A DNA stretch of 64,000 nucleotides from Costus lasius (GCA_027563935.2 JANVAS020000203.1:9176001-9240000); one strand, 5' to 3'; counted from the stretch's first letter, positions 50,269 to 62,008 are shown. Notes: generated by a model from the sequence alone, not told the origin. A program made the numbers and translations.

Positions 50269-51779
50269 CTACAATAAGCAAATAAGTAAAATAAGTACTA
50301 TGATAAAGCATTTAACAAGGACTTTAACTTAAATGTTATGCTCCCACTATTTCCAAAAGCAAGTTGAGAACTCTCAAACTCAACATAGAAATGAGTGAGT
50401 AGGGTCCTAATTTCACATGAGGTCTCCGCGACTCACGAGGGTGAGTTGGGAGGCACAGAGAATCCCATGCTTCCTTAGGTAGGCATGCCAGCCAATTGTG
50501 CCGTGCACAACTCCTCTTAGTTAAGACAGACTAGGCGCCCTGTGTCCAGCGAGGGCAGGAAACAACACAGAACCCTATCCTCTCAACAGCTGCCTCTAGT
50601 GATTTATCATGTCAGTGTCATATGAAAAACTAGTCAAGTCTGGTCCTAACCGTTATGCCCAGGGCCAACGAATTCCTTGAGAAGGCACGTCCAGGTTAAA
50701 ACTGAACTAGGGAAATCATTGTCACCTCACATCTTCAAAAGATAAGTGGGTGTGTCCCACGAGGGTGGGAAACAGTTCACAACACCACCGATCGATAGCT
50801 TGATGAGGGCTACGCATTAGAAGGCTATTGACTTGATATTGTATTGAGAGTTTTATACATTGATTTTATTCTTTTCTATCATGCAGTTTTCCTATGGTTA
50901 TGGCAGCAAATGAAGAACATCACAGGCATGCTATGGACAGAATAATAAACCATCACAGGCATGCTAGTTTAGTCGATATGGTCATAGCCCTTTTCATACA
51001 TATAACTTGTCACGAGCCATGTGACATGTTATCATGCATCCAAGGGTTGCGAGTCCCTTTAGCAGATCAGCCCATGCCAGAAGCCGAAAGCAAGTATCCC
51101 TTCCTCCAACCACAAATCCATCAGCACACTTCCAAAGCTGGCGCCACTCTGAAATTGGTTGAAGAAGACACCTTGTTGTCTTTGATGAACCTTAACCTAT
51201 CTTATGTAAACAATTCTACATCTATTATAAGGAAAGATGAAAATTTTACATCAAGAAGGGGGAGAACCACACGCAGGTGGTAGAAAGATTTTACAAGCAT
51301 TCATCACAGGTGGAAACATGCTTCCACATCACAACACAGGAGGGCACTCGCTATGACCATATCAACCCATGGAAGAGACAAGTGGCGCATATATAAAATT
51401 TGAAAAACCGGAATAATCAAATTTTATCCCCTTATGCGCCAACTCCATCCAAAGCACTCTCTCAATCAAATTTATGCTAAAATTGGGATCAAGTTTCACG
51501 ATGATTTCATGGACCCTATCGCCTGGCAATTTTGTCAGATCAAGAGACCCGGCCAGTCCGAAGACACAATGCCCGTCCTACTTGACAAAACTACGTGCGC
51601 CTTTGGTCTTAAATCCATCATAAACACAATCCAAATTTTGGCTATAAAAATGATAAAAAAAGATTGGATGAAATACGCTTTCTATGTGAAACGCGCATGG
51701 ATAGAAGAAAAATTTTTCAAAAATTTTTCACACAAGCAAACGTACACCTTGTGTTTCTCGCAAGTAGCTCTGATACCAC
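50269..51779 (-). other. B leader with primer-binding site
   Basis: Leader of about 1.5 kb. The sense bases just before gag are TTTGCTTATTGTAG followed directly by ATG, a pyrimidine tract and AG like that of the A family. A related passage, CTCCGCGACTCACGAGG near 50426, parallels TCTCCGCGTCCCGCTCAGG in A leaders. The primer site is 51767-51778. ORFs 50894-51283 and 51434-51859 have no family match that I recognise. Confidence 0.7.
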
Positions 51780-53981
51780 TGTTAGGGAATACCGGGTGTA
51801 ATTTAAAATTTTGCAGTCCTAGGACGCAGCGGAAGCATTACACCCTAAACATATTCTAGTCCCAAGGATCCATGCAAGAGAGAAGACACAAGGATGTGTT
51901 AGAGATGTACCTCTTTTGCTTGTCTAGTTGCCGAAGCCATGTTGAAGGCGCCCAAGTGTTCGCCCTCTACAAGTATCCACGCGTCGACTCCTTGATCGTT
52001 GCTCCCTTCCACGCTTGGTGCTAGCCTCGGAAAGAGAATCAAGCCTTATCACTCTCTTCAAATCTTGCGCCACCTCCAAGGTAGAAGCACCAAGAAGAGA
52101 TGAGGAAGAGGATGATGCGCCAAGTACTTCCTTCTTCTTCTTTGCATGCGCCACCTTCAAGCAAGGTGCGCCTATGGCCAAGGAATGAAGAGGACTTGTG
52201 GCAAGGAGATGCCACCAAGCACTAAGAGTCCTTGAGCCAAGAAGAGAGGGAGAAGAAGAAGAACTTGCGGTTCCAAGGAAGAAGGAGATTGCGCTCCTTG
52301 ATGAAGAAGGAGAGCTCCAAGCTCTCAAGTTGTCGCCACCCTAAGCTTCCAATTCTCTCCAAGAGATGTCACCACCAAGCCCTTCTCCAAGTTACGTCAA
52401 GAGGTGAAGAAGGAGAAGAAGGCTTGCGGCTTCAAGGAGGAAGAAGGGTTGCGCCACCTTCAAGTTGTCACCCTTTGCCCTTGCTCACGCCTCTCTATGT
52501 GTCTTCACGCCTCCAAGGAGTTAAGATTTTAGAGGGGGCGGCTAGGGTCTTATTTATAAGGTCTAGAGGCGGTTTAGGGAGGGCCAAGATCATGCCAAGT
52601 GGGCGGCTAGGATGAAGGGGGTTTGTGGCAAAGAAAGTCTCCAAGACTTTTCAATAAACCTCATTCAACCTATCCTTATTTGCCCTATAGCCATATCAGC
52701 CCAAGAGATGCCTTAAAGGCATGCATTCCATCCTAGGAAGAAGGGCTAGGCACCAATTACTTTCATAATGAAGCAAAGGCGCCTCCCTCACCCCATTATG
52801 CCCCTAAGCGCCAATGGGGTGAGATTTCACCCCATTATGCCCTTTTAGCCTCTAATCTCTTCATGACAACTTATTATTGGGCCTCGTTGGATAATGAGTT
52901 AGCCCAAACTTCATTGCATGGGTTGATTAAGCCATTGGATCCAATCCAATGCAACCCTAATCCAAATGTGACCAATTAAGGTCAATTTCGGGTCAACCTG
53001 CCAAAATTGAAGTTTGGCTCCAATAAATTTCTTCCAACTCATCAGGCCCATTGGCGCTGATGAAATCTTCCAAATTGATCCAAGTTATACAATAACTTGA
53101 TCATAAGGCTTCTGATTAAAGCAACGTCAAGAGTCTATTGCGTGTGACCCCGTAGGATCCTTATGACGATGGCAACGATGTAAACATCATAAGTAGTGAG
53201 GGGTATCTAGCAACACATCACTACTACCCATGTCATAGGACTTAAGTCATTATGGCAACAACTCCTAACAAGCAACGAGGATTCCCATGCATTATAGATC
53301 CCTTTTCCTAAACTTATATCCTGCCATTGGATTAGTCTCAAGTTTATCAATCCAATGCATTGGTCATGACTCAACAAGTGTGGCCACACATTCCTGTCAT
53401 GCACCAATAAGGTGGGGCGCCCCCGAGTGGATATCATGCTTCCAATAAGGAAGGGGCAAATCCTACTATTGGTCATCCATGTCTCTACATGACTTATGAC
53501 ATGCCCAATGTCAGTCATTTTGGTCTCCCAATTACGGAGAGACGTAAGACTGTATCAAAGCATACCCATCATCAAATCCAGACATGAATACCTCAAGTCT
53601 AAGGATCAATGCAAACCTCTTGCATGTGAGATTGACTTGTTGATTAGACAAGTCAATCCTCACGATGGATCACTCCAGTGCATCCAATGCACCTGTATGT
53701 CTGCGTTACTGTGCCCCGCACCTAACCAGCCCATACACTAGTCTCACATGTACCAAAGCTGTCCCATATCTGCTATGGTACCATGTCTGGGGATAGCTTA
53801 TGAAAATGGATCCAATCCAAACTCCTGGGACATTATATATGCAACTCAATACATCAACACAGGTAGAGAAGTCTGCATAATAACGACCATGCCTCTATAG
53901 AGAATAATAATTATATCATAGCACATTTAAACAATGCCCGACCATGTCCAAACATTGGTCTGCAGGGCATAAACACCAACA
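51780..53981 (-). repeat. B 5' LTR
   Basis: 2,202 bp, from TGTTAGGGAATACC to AAACACCAACA, beside the primer site 51767-51778 and followed by the GCTTT duplication. Partner of 2944-5170. Confidence 0.93.
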
Positions 53982-53986
53982 GCTTT

Positions 53987-54089
53987 ATTGGCAGAGCTTG
54001 CTAGCTTATTTACGAACCTCTAAGCCTTTGACTACGTCAACCTTTGGCTCCACTTAAATCTTTGTGGCTTGTGGTCTCTGCCCCCATCA
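53987..54089. repeat. LTR-like sequence X, right end
   Basis: Continuation of 2475-2943 beyond B. It ends GTCTCTGCCCCCATCA, close to the C terminus GTCTCTACCTCCATCA, so X is likely an LTR distantly related to C. Confidence 0.45.
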
Positions 54090-54310
54090 CTTAAAACCCC
54101 AATTTCTTTGCTCTTTGCTCTGTTTGATTTTAGTTCGCTCTCGTTTAATTGTTTGCATTAGGACATTAGTCAATTTTCAATTAATCATTGACCTAGCTAT
54201 TGATTATCTGATTAGTTAGTACTTGACCCCTAGTCCTTGTGGGATCGATACTTATTGTATTACGAGATAGACCGTGCACTTGCGGTAGCAACCGTTTGAG
54301 CCCTATCACA
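54090..54310 (+). repeat. Gypsy-type U5-like fragment
   Basis: Contains GTGGGATCGATACTTATTG and GTGCACTTGCGG (54274-54285). The latter string recurs just before the primer site of E at 57405-57416. Such U5 ends are typical of Athila/Tat gypsy elements. No primer site follows here, so it is a fragment or the flank into which X inserted. Confidence 0.4.
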
Positions 54311-55511
54311 AGCGGGCACAGCCAAAGCTTTCTCGAAGGTGAAGGAAAACCTTCGTCCGTTGCTGCTTGTGATGACGATCTCTATAGCCAAGACTCTCCT
54401 GCCAATGTGGACGCGCCAGCGACAATGTAGGGAGCGACGAATGGCTACAGCGTGATTGATGAACGGCGAGGGCGATGAAGGTTCGAGAATAGGGTTAAAA
54501 CCTTTTTTTTTAGTCGCTGATGGAGGCAAGGACAGTATTTTTTTTCCTTTTTTTCCTCCTTGAAATAGAGAGATTCAACGTAATGCAAAATTAATTTTAA
54601 TATAATAAAATTAAATAGATGCGCTGATCAAAGAAATAATTTAATATAGAGTAGTAAATATTCACTTAAGATTGTTAGCACGAGTATAAATTAAAATATT
54701 TCTATCTAATCAGCAAAATAACAAAGTGAAAATGAAAAATAAAACAAATAGCAAATAAAATTAAAATATAAACCCTGTAAAAATTGAAAAATAAAACTGG
54801 AAAGTTTTAATTTTCCAAATCCCCACACCACCCCTCATCTCCTTCCTCATTGATGCCCCTAAACACCATGGGACTTGGATTCCATCCTAGGTTGATGTTG
54901 ATGCCGAGATGAAATTGTACTAACTCGCATCCCATGTTCAGCCTAATACATTATGACGGTCAAGATGCCTCGTGCTTGGTAATTTGTCGATCACCTACCG
55001 CTGGGCCTCTCCAATTGCTACCAGTGCCGACCCATCCCTTGCCTAGCTACTAGGTGATGGACGAAACCCATGTTAGGCAGCTTATGCAGTTCCCCTATTC
55101 CCATATTTGAATCCCGTTTTTGCACCATAACCAAGCGGTGATGCTACTGCTCCCCTCTTCCCATGTCCTAACACCCCTACACGAGCGTACTTCCCTTTGA
55201 GCCCCTATGGTCGATTGTCGCAGCGAAACTTTGAGAGGGGTGGTCCTTAAATCACTACTCTAGGGTGGTGATGACGATGATGCAAAAAATCGAGAGAGGG
55301 TCTTTAGACGAGAGAATTGGAAATCACGTCGGATTGAAACACAGTGAAAACCCAATGAAAGGTCAAACATAATGCGTACTTGAGCAATATTAGTGAGTTG
55401 CAAACAAAATGACGTGAAACTATGAATGAAAAATACTCACCTCACTTGTAGAGCCAATTTTCTATGCAAGCGCGGATGCGGGTTTCCTTCATGACACTGC
55501 AAAGAGTCGTG
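54311..55511. other. Unassigned AT-rich spacer
   Basis: About 1.2 kb with no ORF that I can assign, no LTR match elsewhere in the window and no RNA gene. The 54580-54800 part is very AT-rich. Small ORFs at 54239-54529 are isolated and without motifs. Confidence 0.5.
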
Positions 55512-55772
55512 CTCATGATGACACAAAAATATATAGTATATTTTATATCTTTTTAGATATCTTTTCATGCTAAATTGAGGATCTTTTACTTGTTTTTATG
55601 CTGAATTCATCAAATATTGTAAAGTCTACTTCTATTTTGGTTTTTCATGATTTTCAGGTAGAAAGGTGCTATTTTGAGGCATTTTCAAGCAAAATCAAAG
55701 ACATAGAAGAGTTACCATCATCAAGAGGAGGTCACATGATAAATTTCATGCAAAACGGAGCAACAAACCAAA

Positions 55773-56140
55773 ATACGGCAGGGCCATAATCTATATTACG
55801 GTACCGTATTTTCGTACGCCACCGTAATATTAGAGCACCTACCGTAATTTGGGGAGTTTTCCAAACAGGAGGTTTTCATGATTTTACGGCACCGCCGTAA
55901 GAAATTACACTGCCGTAATTTGGAGCGCTTCAGAACAGAGACACTTGCCGAAATTATGGCACTGCCGTAAACTACTTCATGGTGCTGTATTTTCCAGACA
56001 ATTCAGACCAGAGAACTCATCCGATTTTATGGCACAGCCATAAACTATTTTATGGTACCATATTTTGAGCAATTTTTGACCAGAAAGTTGCCCAGAAAAT
56101 ACGGCACTACCGTAATATATTTTACGGTACCGTAATTACA
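55773..56140. repeat. Array of ACGG/CCGT palindromes
   Basis: Perfect or near-perfect dyads include TACGGTACCGTA (55797-55808), TTACGGC-ACC-GCCGTAA (55884-55900), TTATGGC-ACA-GCCATAA (56027-56043), TATGGTACCATA (56051-56062) and TTACGGTACCGTAA (56122-56135). Several half-matched copies lie between. Confidence 0.85.
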
Positions 56141-56485
56141 CTCAAAAACACGATTTTTACGGGTCTGAAACTTGCGTGGACCATAACTTTTGATCTATAG
56201 CTCCAAATTGAGATCCGAAAGTTGTTGCAGACTCGTATTTAAGAGGAGAACACAAACGAAGTGAAAGGGGGAAGTTTTATCCAATATCGAGGGAGAAATC
56301 TCTAGAGAGACGTCTAGGGTTTGGCCTCACTCTGAGAGGCGTAGAGGGCACCTTAGGCCACGGTTTTCACACAAAAGCTTTTATTGGGGATAAGGAAGAC
56401 ACACCATAGGTTTTAGAGCAAGAGGAGTCCGATCGGAAGAGGAATCAACGAAACAGCGGTGACAGCACTGTTCATCACGGAAAAT

Positions 56486-56511
56486 ACGGCTGTAATTTAT
56501 ATTACAGCCGT
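56486..56511. repeat. 11-bp perfect inverted repeat
   Basis: ACGGCTGTAAT and ATTACAGCCGT separated by TTAT. It uses the same ACGG/CCGT core as the upstream array but stands 350 bp away, close to the likely transcribed part of the LTR. Confidence 0.9.
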
Positions 56512-57426
56512 GTTGTGAAGTTGTTTTCTCCTTCTTCTTCAATTTCTTACACTTTGAAACTATGGTCAGTTGTATTTCTTTTTCCATGCAAGCTTAACAT
56601 ATTTTGGGACATAGGGTTTAATCCCTTTGATTTTTAATGATTAGATAATTCTTCTTTTTCGTCATGATAATCTTCATTGTGATAATTCTACTTTTGTGAT
56701 AAATTGTCTTTAATTTTCCATAGATCTATGTTATTATCCATGTTTTAGACTTTCCGGAATGAGACTGAAAGGTGATTTGCTTGAGAACTTGGAACCCTAT
56801 AATTGCATGTTAGGATCCCTTCCTTAGGTTAGATCCAATTTGTTCGATTCTAGTAGATAAATTGTCATGTTTGATATTATTGATCTAGGATTTAATTAAT
56901 GTTATAAACATTGATAGATCTTGCACGAAAGTGAAGATCAGTCTGTTGGAAAACCCTAAGTATAACTTGTGTTGAGTCTCAGATGCACGAAAGTGATCTT
57001 TGAGGCTCCGCTTGTGATGATCAACTTAGAATTCGGATGCACGAAAGTGATCCTTGAGTTCTTCATTGAAGGTTTACTTATCTTCAGCATTGGGATAAAT
57101 CTTGCATGAAAGTGAGGATTGGTCCCTACATGATTGTCTACACGAAAGTGAGATAATACCTTTATGAAGTAAATTAAGTCTTTATCATAACAAGATTTGA
57201 CTGACAACCTTTTATTCATATCTAGTCATTGAAATCAAGGTGGATGAAACCCTAGTCCCAGTTATCTCTCTGATTTACTTTACACTCTTTCCGTTGATTA
57301 TTGCATCATATTCGGTTTACCTAGCTAGCGAGAATACAACTATTTGGTACTTAACAATAAGGTCTATGTGGTTCGATATCTTTCTTTTTTTACTTCGAGT
57401 ATCTGTGCACTTGCGGATCACAACAA

Positions 57427-57450
57427 GTTTTCGGCGCTGTTGCCGAGGAC
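57427..57450 (+). other. E primer-binding site, Athila/Tat type
   Basis: GTTTTCGGCGCTGTTGCC followed by GAGGA resembles the tRNA-derived primer site of Athila/Tat gypsy elements (consensus GGCGCCGTTGCCGGGGA) with two mismatches in the 17-base core. Confidence 0.65.
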
Positions 57451-57670
57451 CTTAGTTTTGTTAATATCAAAATAGTTGTTAGTATTGCTAGACTAAGTTT
57501 TATTTGTTTTAGATTTAACTTTATTTTTTTCTTTTTGCAGGTTTTGGATTTTCACAGTTGTGACAGAACTGCGATTTCTAAGATTTGTGAATTTGCTTGT
57601 TTTTTTTATATATTCTAAATAAAAAATAAAAAAAAATTTGATTGATTGGTATTAGATTATCTTTCTGCTC

Positions 57671-59177
57671 TTGATAGATTTGGTAAATATGTCTTTTCAT
57701 CATAATTCATGGGCTTCTGAAAGAGGTAAGGTATACATGCAACAAGGTGAGCATAAAGATTATTCACATATGACTCTTGCAGAAATAGCGAAATTACACT
57801 CTTATTTTGTTACATGTAATATTTGTAAGTTTTCTGATCATAATACTTCTGATTGCAAATTTTTAATGCCTCAAAATTCTAATTCATCATGTTATCAAGA
57901 CGATTCATGGTGCACTGTTGCAGATAAGTTAGATTATTTGGCTCATAAATTAGACACTTTTAATATGCACCCTGTTATGAAATCTTGTTCTCCTGTTAGA
58001 TGTGATATATGTGGATATTTTGATCATTGTTCCTCTGATTGTCCATTTTTAAATCCCAATTTATCATGGAACGAACCTGATCAATTGTATTCTAGATGGG
58101 AAAACCAAACTTCTTTTTATGACAATTGCTCTAATCATATTTCTGAACCTTATTTTGAGGACACTGAAGAATCTAGGTTAGAAACTATGCTTGAAAAATT
58201 CATGTCAAATCAAAACCAATTTATGACAAGTCAAAATAAAAAATTTGAGGATCTAATAAGTCAACTTACTTCTCGGGTAGTATCTTTAACTACTAATTCT
58301 AAAATTTTGGAAACCCAGATAGCACAACAAGCATGTTTATTTGAGTTTGAAACTGAATAACTTGATTTAGAAAAATTTCCATCTGATTATGATTGTTTTG
58401 AGATTGAACCTTATGTGAATATTCATGAATCTCACTCTAATTTTGATTGTTGTGAAATTGATTCATCTGCTAATTTATTTGTGGAAAAGGTTGAGAAAAT
58501 TAAAATTGAAAAACCTTCTTTTGATGATAATTCTGATTTTGATGAAAACTTATTTATGGTTAAATCTGATGAGCATGATGAAGGTTCAAAAATTATAGAC
58601 ATTAATGAACCCCACTGTGATTTTGGTGATATTTTTGAAATTAATGATAAATCTCTTGTGGTCAACTCTGATTCTGTTAATTCTTTTTCATATGATTCTG
58701 ATTTTGACTCTTCTGATGATGAATTATTTGTGGGGAAGCAAGAGGAAATTGATTTTGAAGAGTCTCATCTTGATTTTGATAATGATTTTGATATTGATAA
58801 ACTATTTGATTGTGAGCACGAGGAACCTGAAGATGTTTTGAAAATTACAAATACTGATGAATCTCACTCTGATGTTTTGCCCATATCTTTTGTTGAATTT
58901 TTGATGAATTTGAAAAATTATGCTTTATTGAGGAATCTGATGAGAGACATAAAGACTATTATTATGATGATCCAATGCTTGATTATTTTGATCAAAATCC
59001 TATTTCTATTGCAATTGAAAATATAATTCTGAAGAAAGGACTTATTATTTTGCTTTTTGATAAATTTAGGAAGATCATTGAATATCCTTTGATTGAAGTT
59101 GAAAATTTTGACTTTAATTTCTGCATATTTAAGAAAGCCACTTTGATTGTGATTTATATGCAATTTTGGATCTTATG
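57671..59177 (+). pseudogene. E gag-like protein with acidic tail, broken
   Basis: The first 229 codons hold two zinc knuckles of the CX2CX4HX4C type, CNICKFSDHNTSDC and CDICGYFDHCSSDC, then a coiled-coil-like segment (QLTSRVVSLTTNSKILETQ) like the end of Athila-type gag. A TAA at 58358-58360 is followed in the same frame by an open acidic stretch rich in Asp, Glu and Ser (58361-59026) with repeated ESH.DFD-like units. Near 58900 a run of five T seems one base short: the frame then changes and continues to 59177. No protease, RT or integrase is seen. It is probably a gag-only, non-autonomous element. A nucleic-acid-binding role is inferred from the knuckles alone. Confidence 0.65.
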
Positions 59178-59286
59178 ATTAGTGGCTAAACTTTTGGGAC
59201 AAAAGAAATGCAGAAAATTATTTGCTCTTTACTTTGGTACTGAATCACCTGGTTCACCATGATGTTTGATTTTCGGTCAAGATATG
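59178..59286 (+). other. E interior, remaining stretch
   Basis: Non-coding continuation of E up to the B-like LTR that interrupts it after 59286. The remainder of E would lie to the right of the window. Confidence 0.45.
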
Positions 59287-60315
59287 TGTTGGTGTATATG
59301 CCCTGCAGACCAATGTATGGACATGGTCAGGCATTGCTTGAATGTACTTTGATATAAATAATATTAATAATAGAGGCATGGTCGTTATTATGCAGACTTC
59401 TCTACCTGCGTTGATGTATTGAGTTGCATAAATAATGTCCCAGGAGATTGGTTGGATCCATTCTCATAAGCTATCCCCAGTCAAGGTACCTTAGCAGATA
59501 TGGGACAGCTTTGGTACATGTGAGACTAGTGTATGGGCTGGTTAGGTGTGGGGCACAATAACGCAGACATACAGGTGCATTGGATGCATTGGAGTGATCC
59601 ACCGTGAGGATTGACTTGTCCAGTCAATAAGTCAATCTCACATGCAAGAGGTTTGCATTGATCCTTAGACTTAAGATATTCATGTCTAGATTTGATGATG
59701 GATATGCTTTGATGCAGTCTTATATCTCTCCGTAATTGGGGGACCAAAACGACTGTCATTGGGCATGTCATAAGTCACGTAGAGACATGGATGACCAATA
59801 GTAGGATTTGCCCCTTCCTTCAGAGGAAGCATGATATCCACTTTGGGGCGCCCCACCTTATTGGTGCATGACAGGAATGTGTGGCCACACTAGTTGAGTC
59901 ATGACCAATGCATTAGATTGATAAACTTGAGACTAATCCAATGGCAGGATATCAGTTTAGGCAAAGGGATCTATAATGCAATGGGAATCCTCGTTGCTTG
60001 TTAGGGAGTTGTTGCCATAATGACTTAAGTCCTATGACATGGGTAGTAGTGATGTGTTGCTAGATACCCCTCACTACTTATGATGTTTACATCATTGCCA
60101 TCGTCATTAGGATCCTACGGGGTCACACGCAATAGACTCTTGACGTTGCTTTAATCATAAGCCTTTGGATCAAGTTATTGGATAACTTGGATCCATTTGG
60201 AAGATTTCATCAGCGCCAATGGGCCTGATGAGTTGGAAGAAAGTTATTGGAGCCAAACTTCATTTTTGGCAGGTTGACCTGAAATTGACCTAGATTGGTC
60301 ACATTTGGATTAGGG
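59287..60315 (+). repeat. B-like LTR, left half, plus strand
   Basis: Starts TGTTGGTGTATATGCCC and parallels the reverse complement of the B LTR for 1.03 kb, for example GGCATGGTCGTTATTATG near 59376. The A5 insertion at 60316 interrupts it; TAGGG (60311-60315) should reappear after A5. It lies inside E. Confidence 0.85.
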
Positions 60316-62006
60316 TGTTGGGGTATGCCCTTAAGGCTAATGTTTGAGGCCTTTGGGATTGTATAAGTATCATGTAATAAACTCTTGTGTTTATAAAAGG
60401 CATGGTTATTATTCAGGTTGTTACCTTGTCTGCTGTAATAAGTGTACTTCTGAATAATGTCTCAAAGCTGTTCAGCTAGGCTGACAGGCTATATGTCCTT
60501 AGTCGAGATATCTTGGTGAACATGAGACAGCCTTGATATGATTGAGACTAATATGAGTGCTAATCTTATAGGATGCTTCGAGCATGGAATAAGATGTAGA
60601 CTCATGGGTACATTGGATGTACTGGACAGACCCTACTCGGATATTCCATTGCTTGTCACAATGTGAATGATCCTTGTGAGCACTAAGTGGCACATGTCCT
60701 TTGACTTGAGATCACTTGTGTTTCTAAATGATGATTGTCATTGTTTTGAGGTAGTTCAATATCATTTGAAACATAATGATTATAGACTATCTTGGATGGT
60801 GAGCTTGAATCAGGTTAGAGCACTAGTGATAGACATAGGATTGCCGTCTCCTTGTTTAAGGAGTGTGATGTTCTAATGGGCCCCCTATATGAGATGATTG
60901 AGATAGTGTATGGCCATGCCCAGATGACAATGTGCATCTGATCTAATCATGCTCATCGTATTGGAGTTACAAGCTTGACCCGCTTGTCCAATAAGAACAT
61001 CCAGTGGCAAAGGACACATGTATGCCTTGTGAATGGAGTCACACTTGTGCAATGGTTTGGGAGTAGTCTTGGAAGACTCTTTCCTTTATATCGGGAGACA
61101 GTGATGTGTTGCTAGATACCCCTCACTGATCGTGATAACGTAAGTTATCGTTACCGACATTTAGAGGAAACCCTCAGGGTCGCACAATTTGATGATATGG
61201 CTTACTTGAGTCAGATCGAATGGACTGGATTCTTTGAGTTCAGATTAAAGGGATTTTATCTCTGATTGTAAGTGAGATCTGGTCTGATCATGTTTGATTG
61301 ATTAAGGCTTGAGATCGGTAAGCTTCGATCAAGAGAGATGATGCTAGATCGGAAAGATCAGGGGCATCAGGTGATGAATGGTTAGATCATGAGCCTTGGG
61401 GTTCAATATGGTCTAGACCACATGGCTTGAGCCATTTCGGTTTGGTTCATGAACCAAAGTTGAATCGAACGGTTTAGCTTGAACCGGTTCACAATTGTGA
61501 ACGCATGGTTCAATGCTCAAATGCGTTTGGGTTATGGCTTGAGCGCATGCTTTGATGAGCTTCCATTTATGGAAAGTCATCAAAGGGGGCCGGTTTCACT
61601 TAACGCCAAAAATGCTTATGCGTTGGAACTCTTCTCATCAACGCCTTGGACATTGGTTGAGGTGTGGTTGACGACGAGAAGGAGAGCTTGGGCAAAGTGG
61701 AACTCTCGGCAACAAGGAAGTTCATCATCCCTTCCATTCGACAAGTGAAGATTCCTTGAGTGACTTGCTAGCACAAGCGACCCCAAGGAGTGAGCCAACT
61801 TCATCTTGTGTGTGGCACACTTTGGAGGAGACCTATCTTGATCTCTTCTTCCAAGCCGAGATCCAAGTCCATGGCATTGGTATGATTTCTAGTTTCAAGT
61901 TGATCATATTGTTTCATATCCGATCTTGACTTGAAGCCCTCTTTCCGCTATGCATGATAGATGAGCATGCTTAGGGTTTCTTCCCCCTTAGTTAGGGGTT
62001 CCTTCA
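60316..62006 (+). repeat. A5 5' LTR
   Basis: 1,691 bp, from TGTTGGGGTATGCCC to GGGGTTCCTTCA. It holds a TATA-like TTTATAT at 61085-61091 and the inverted repeat GATAAC-GTAA-GTTATC at 61134-61149, both present in the other A LTRs. Confidence 0.95.
61085..61091 (+). promoter_or_regulatory. TATA-like box in A5 LTR
   Basis: CCTTTATATCGGGAG is kept in nearly all A-family LTRs (reverse complement CCGATATAAAGG in A1-A3). It sits mid-LTR, a position compatible with a U3/R boundary. Assignment rests on sequence and position only. Confidence 0.3.
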
Positions 62007-62008
62007 AT

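Larger units (their letters stand above)
2944..53981 (-). mobile_element. Copia element B with 42 kb of nested insertions
   Basis: Both LTRs (2944-5170 and 51780-53981) are in reverse orientation, with primer site 51767-51778 inside the upper LTR and polypurine-tract sequence next to the lower one. Flanking bases 2939-2943 and 53982-53986 are both GCTTT, which proves one insertion. Removing A1 (27,132 bp) and C (14,704 bp) with one target duplication each leaves about 9.2 kb. The interior is 5171-5900, 33038-34951 and 49661-51779, all carrying decayed copia gag-pol. It is the oldest element of the central stack. The LTRs differ by a 25-bp duplication and many point changes. Confidence 0.93.
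55516..57425 (+). repeat. Gypsy-like LTR of element E
   Basis: The right end is well placed: ATCACAACA at 57425 directly precedes a gypsy-type primer site. The left end is a guess at TGATGACACAAAAATATATAG. Inside are a dense set of ACGG/CCGT palindromes (55773-56140), the perfect inverted repeat at 56486-56511 and five spaced copies of TGCACGAAAGTGA (56922-57151). The second LTR is not in the window, so exact length and boundaries are unconfirmed. Confidence 0.5.

Noticed and set aside
50894..51859. Two plus-strand ORFs of 129 and 141 codons in the B leader
   Set aside because: Opposite to the element, with no recognisable domain; the second runs into LTR sequence. Could be an old antisense gene but nothing supports it.
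54239..54529. Small ORFs on both strands beside an AT-rich spacer, possible host gene exon
   Set aside because: No motif, no splice pattern and no continuation nearby; the plus-strand ORF overlaps the gypsy U5-like fragment.
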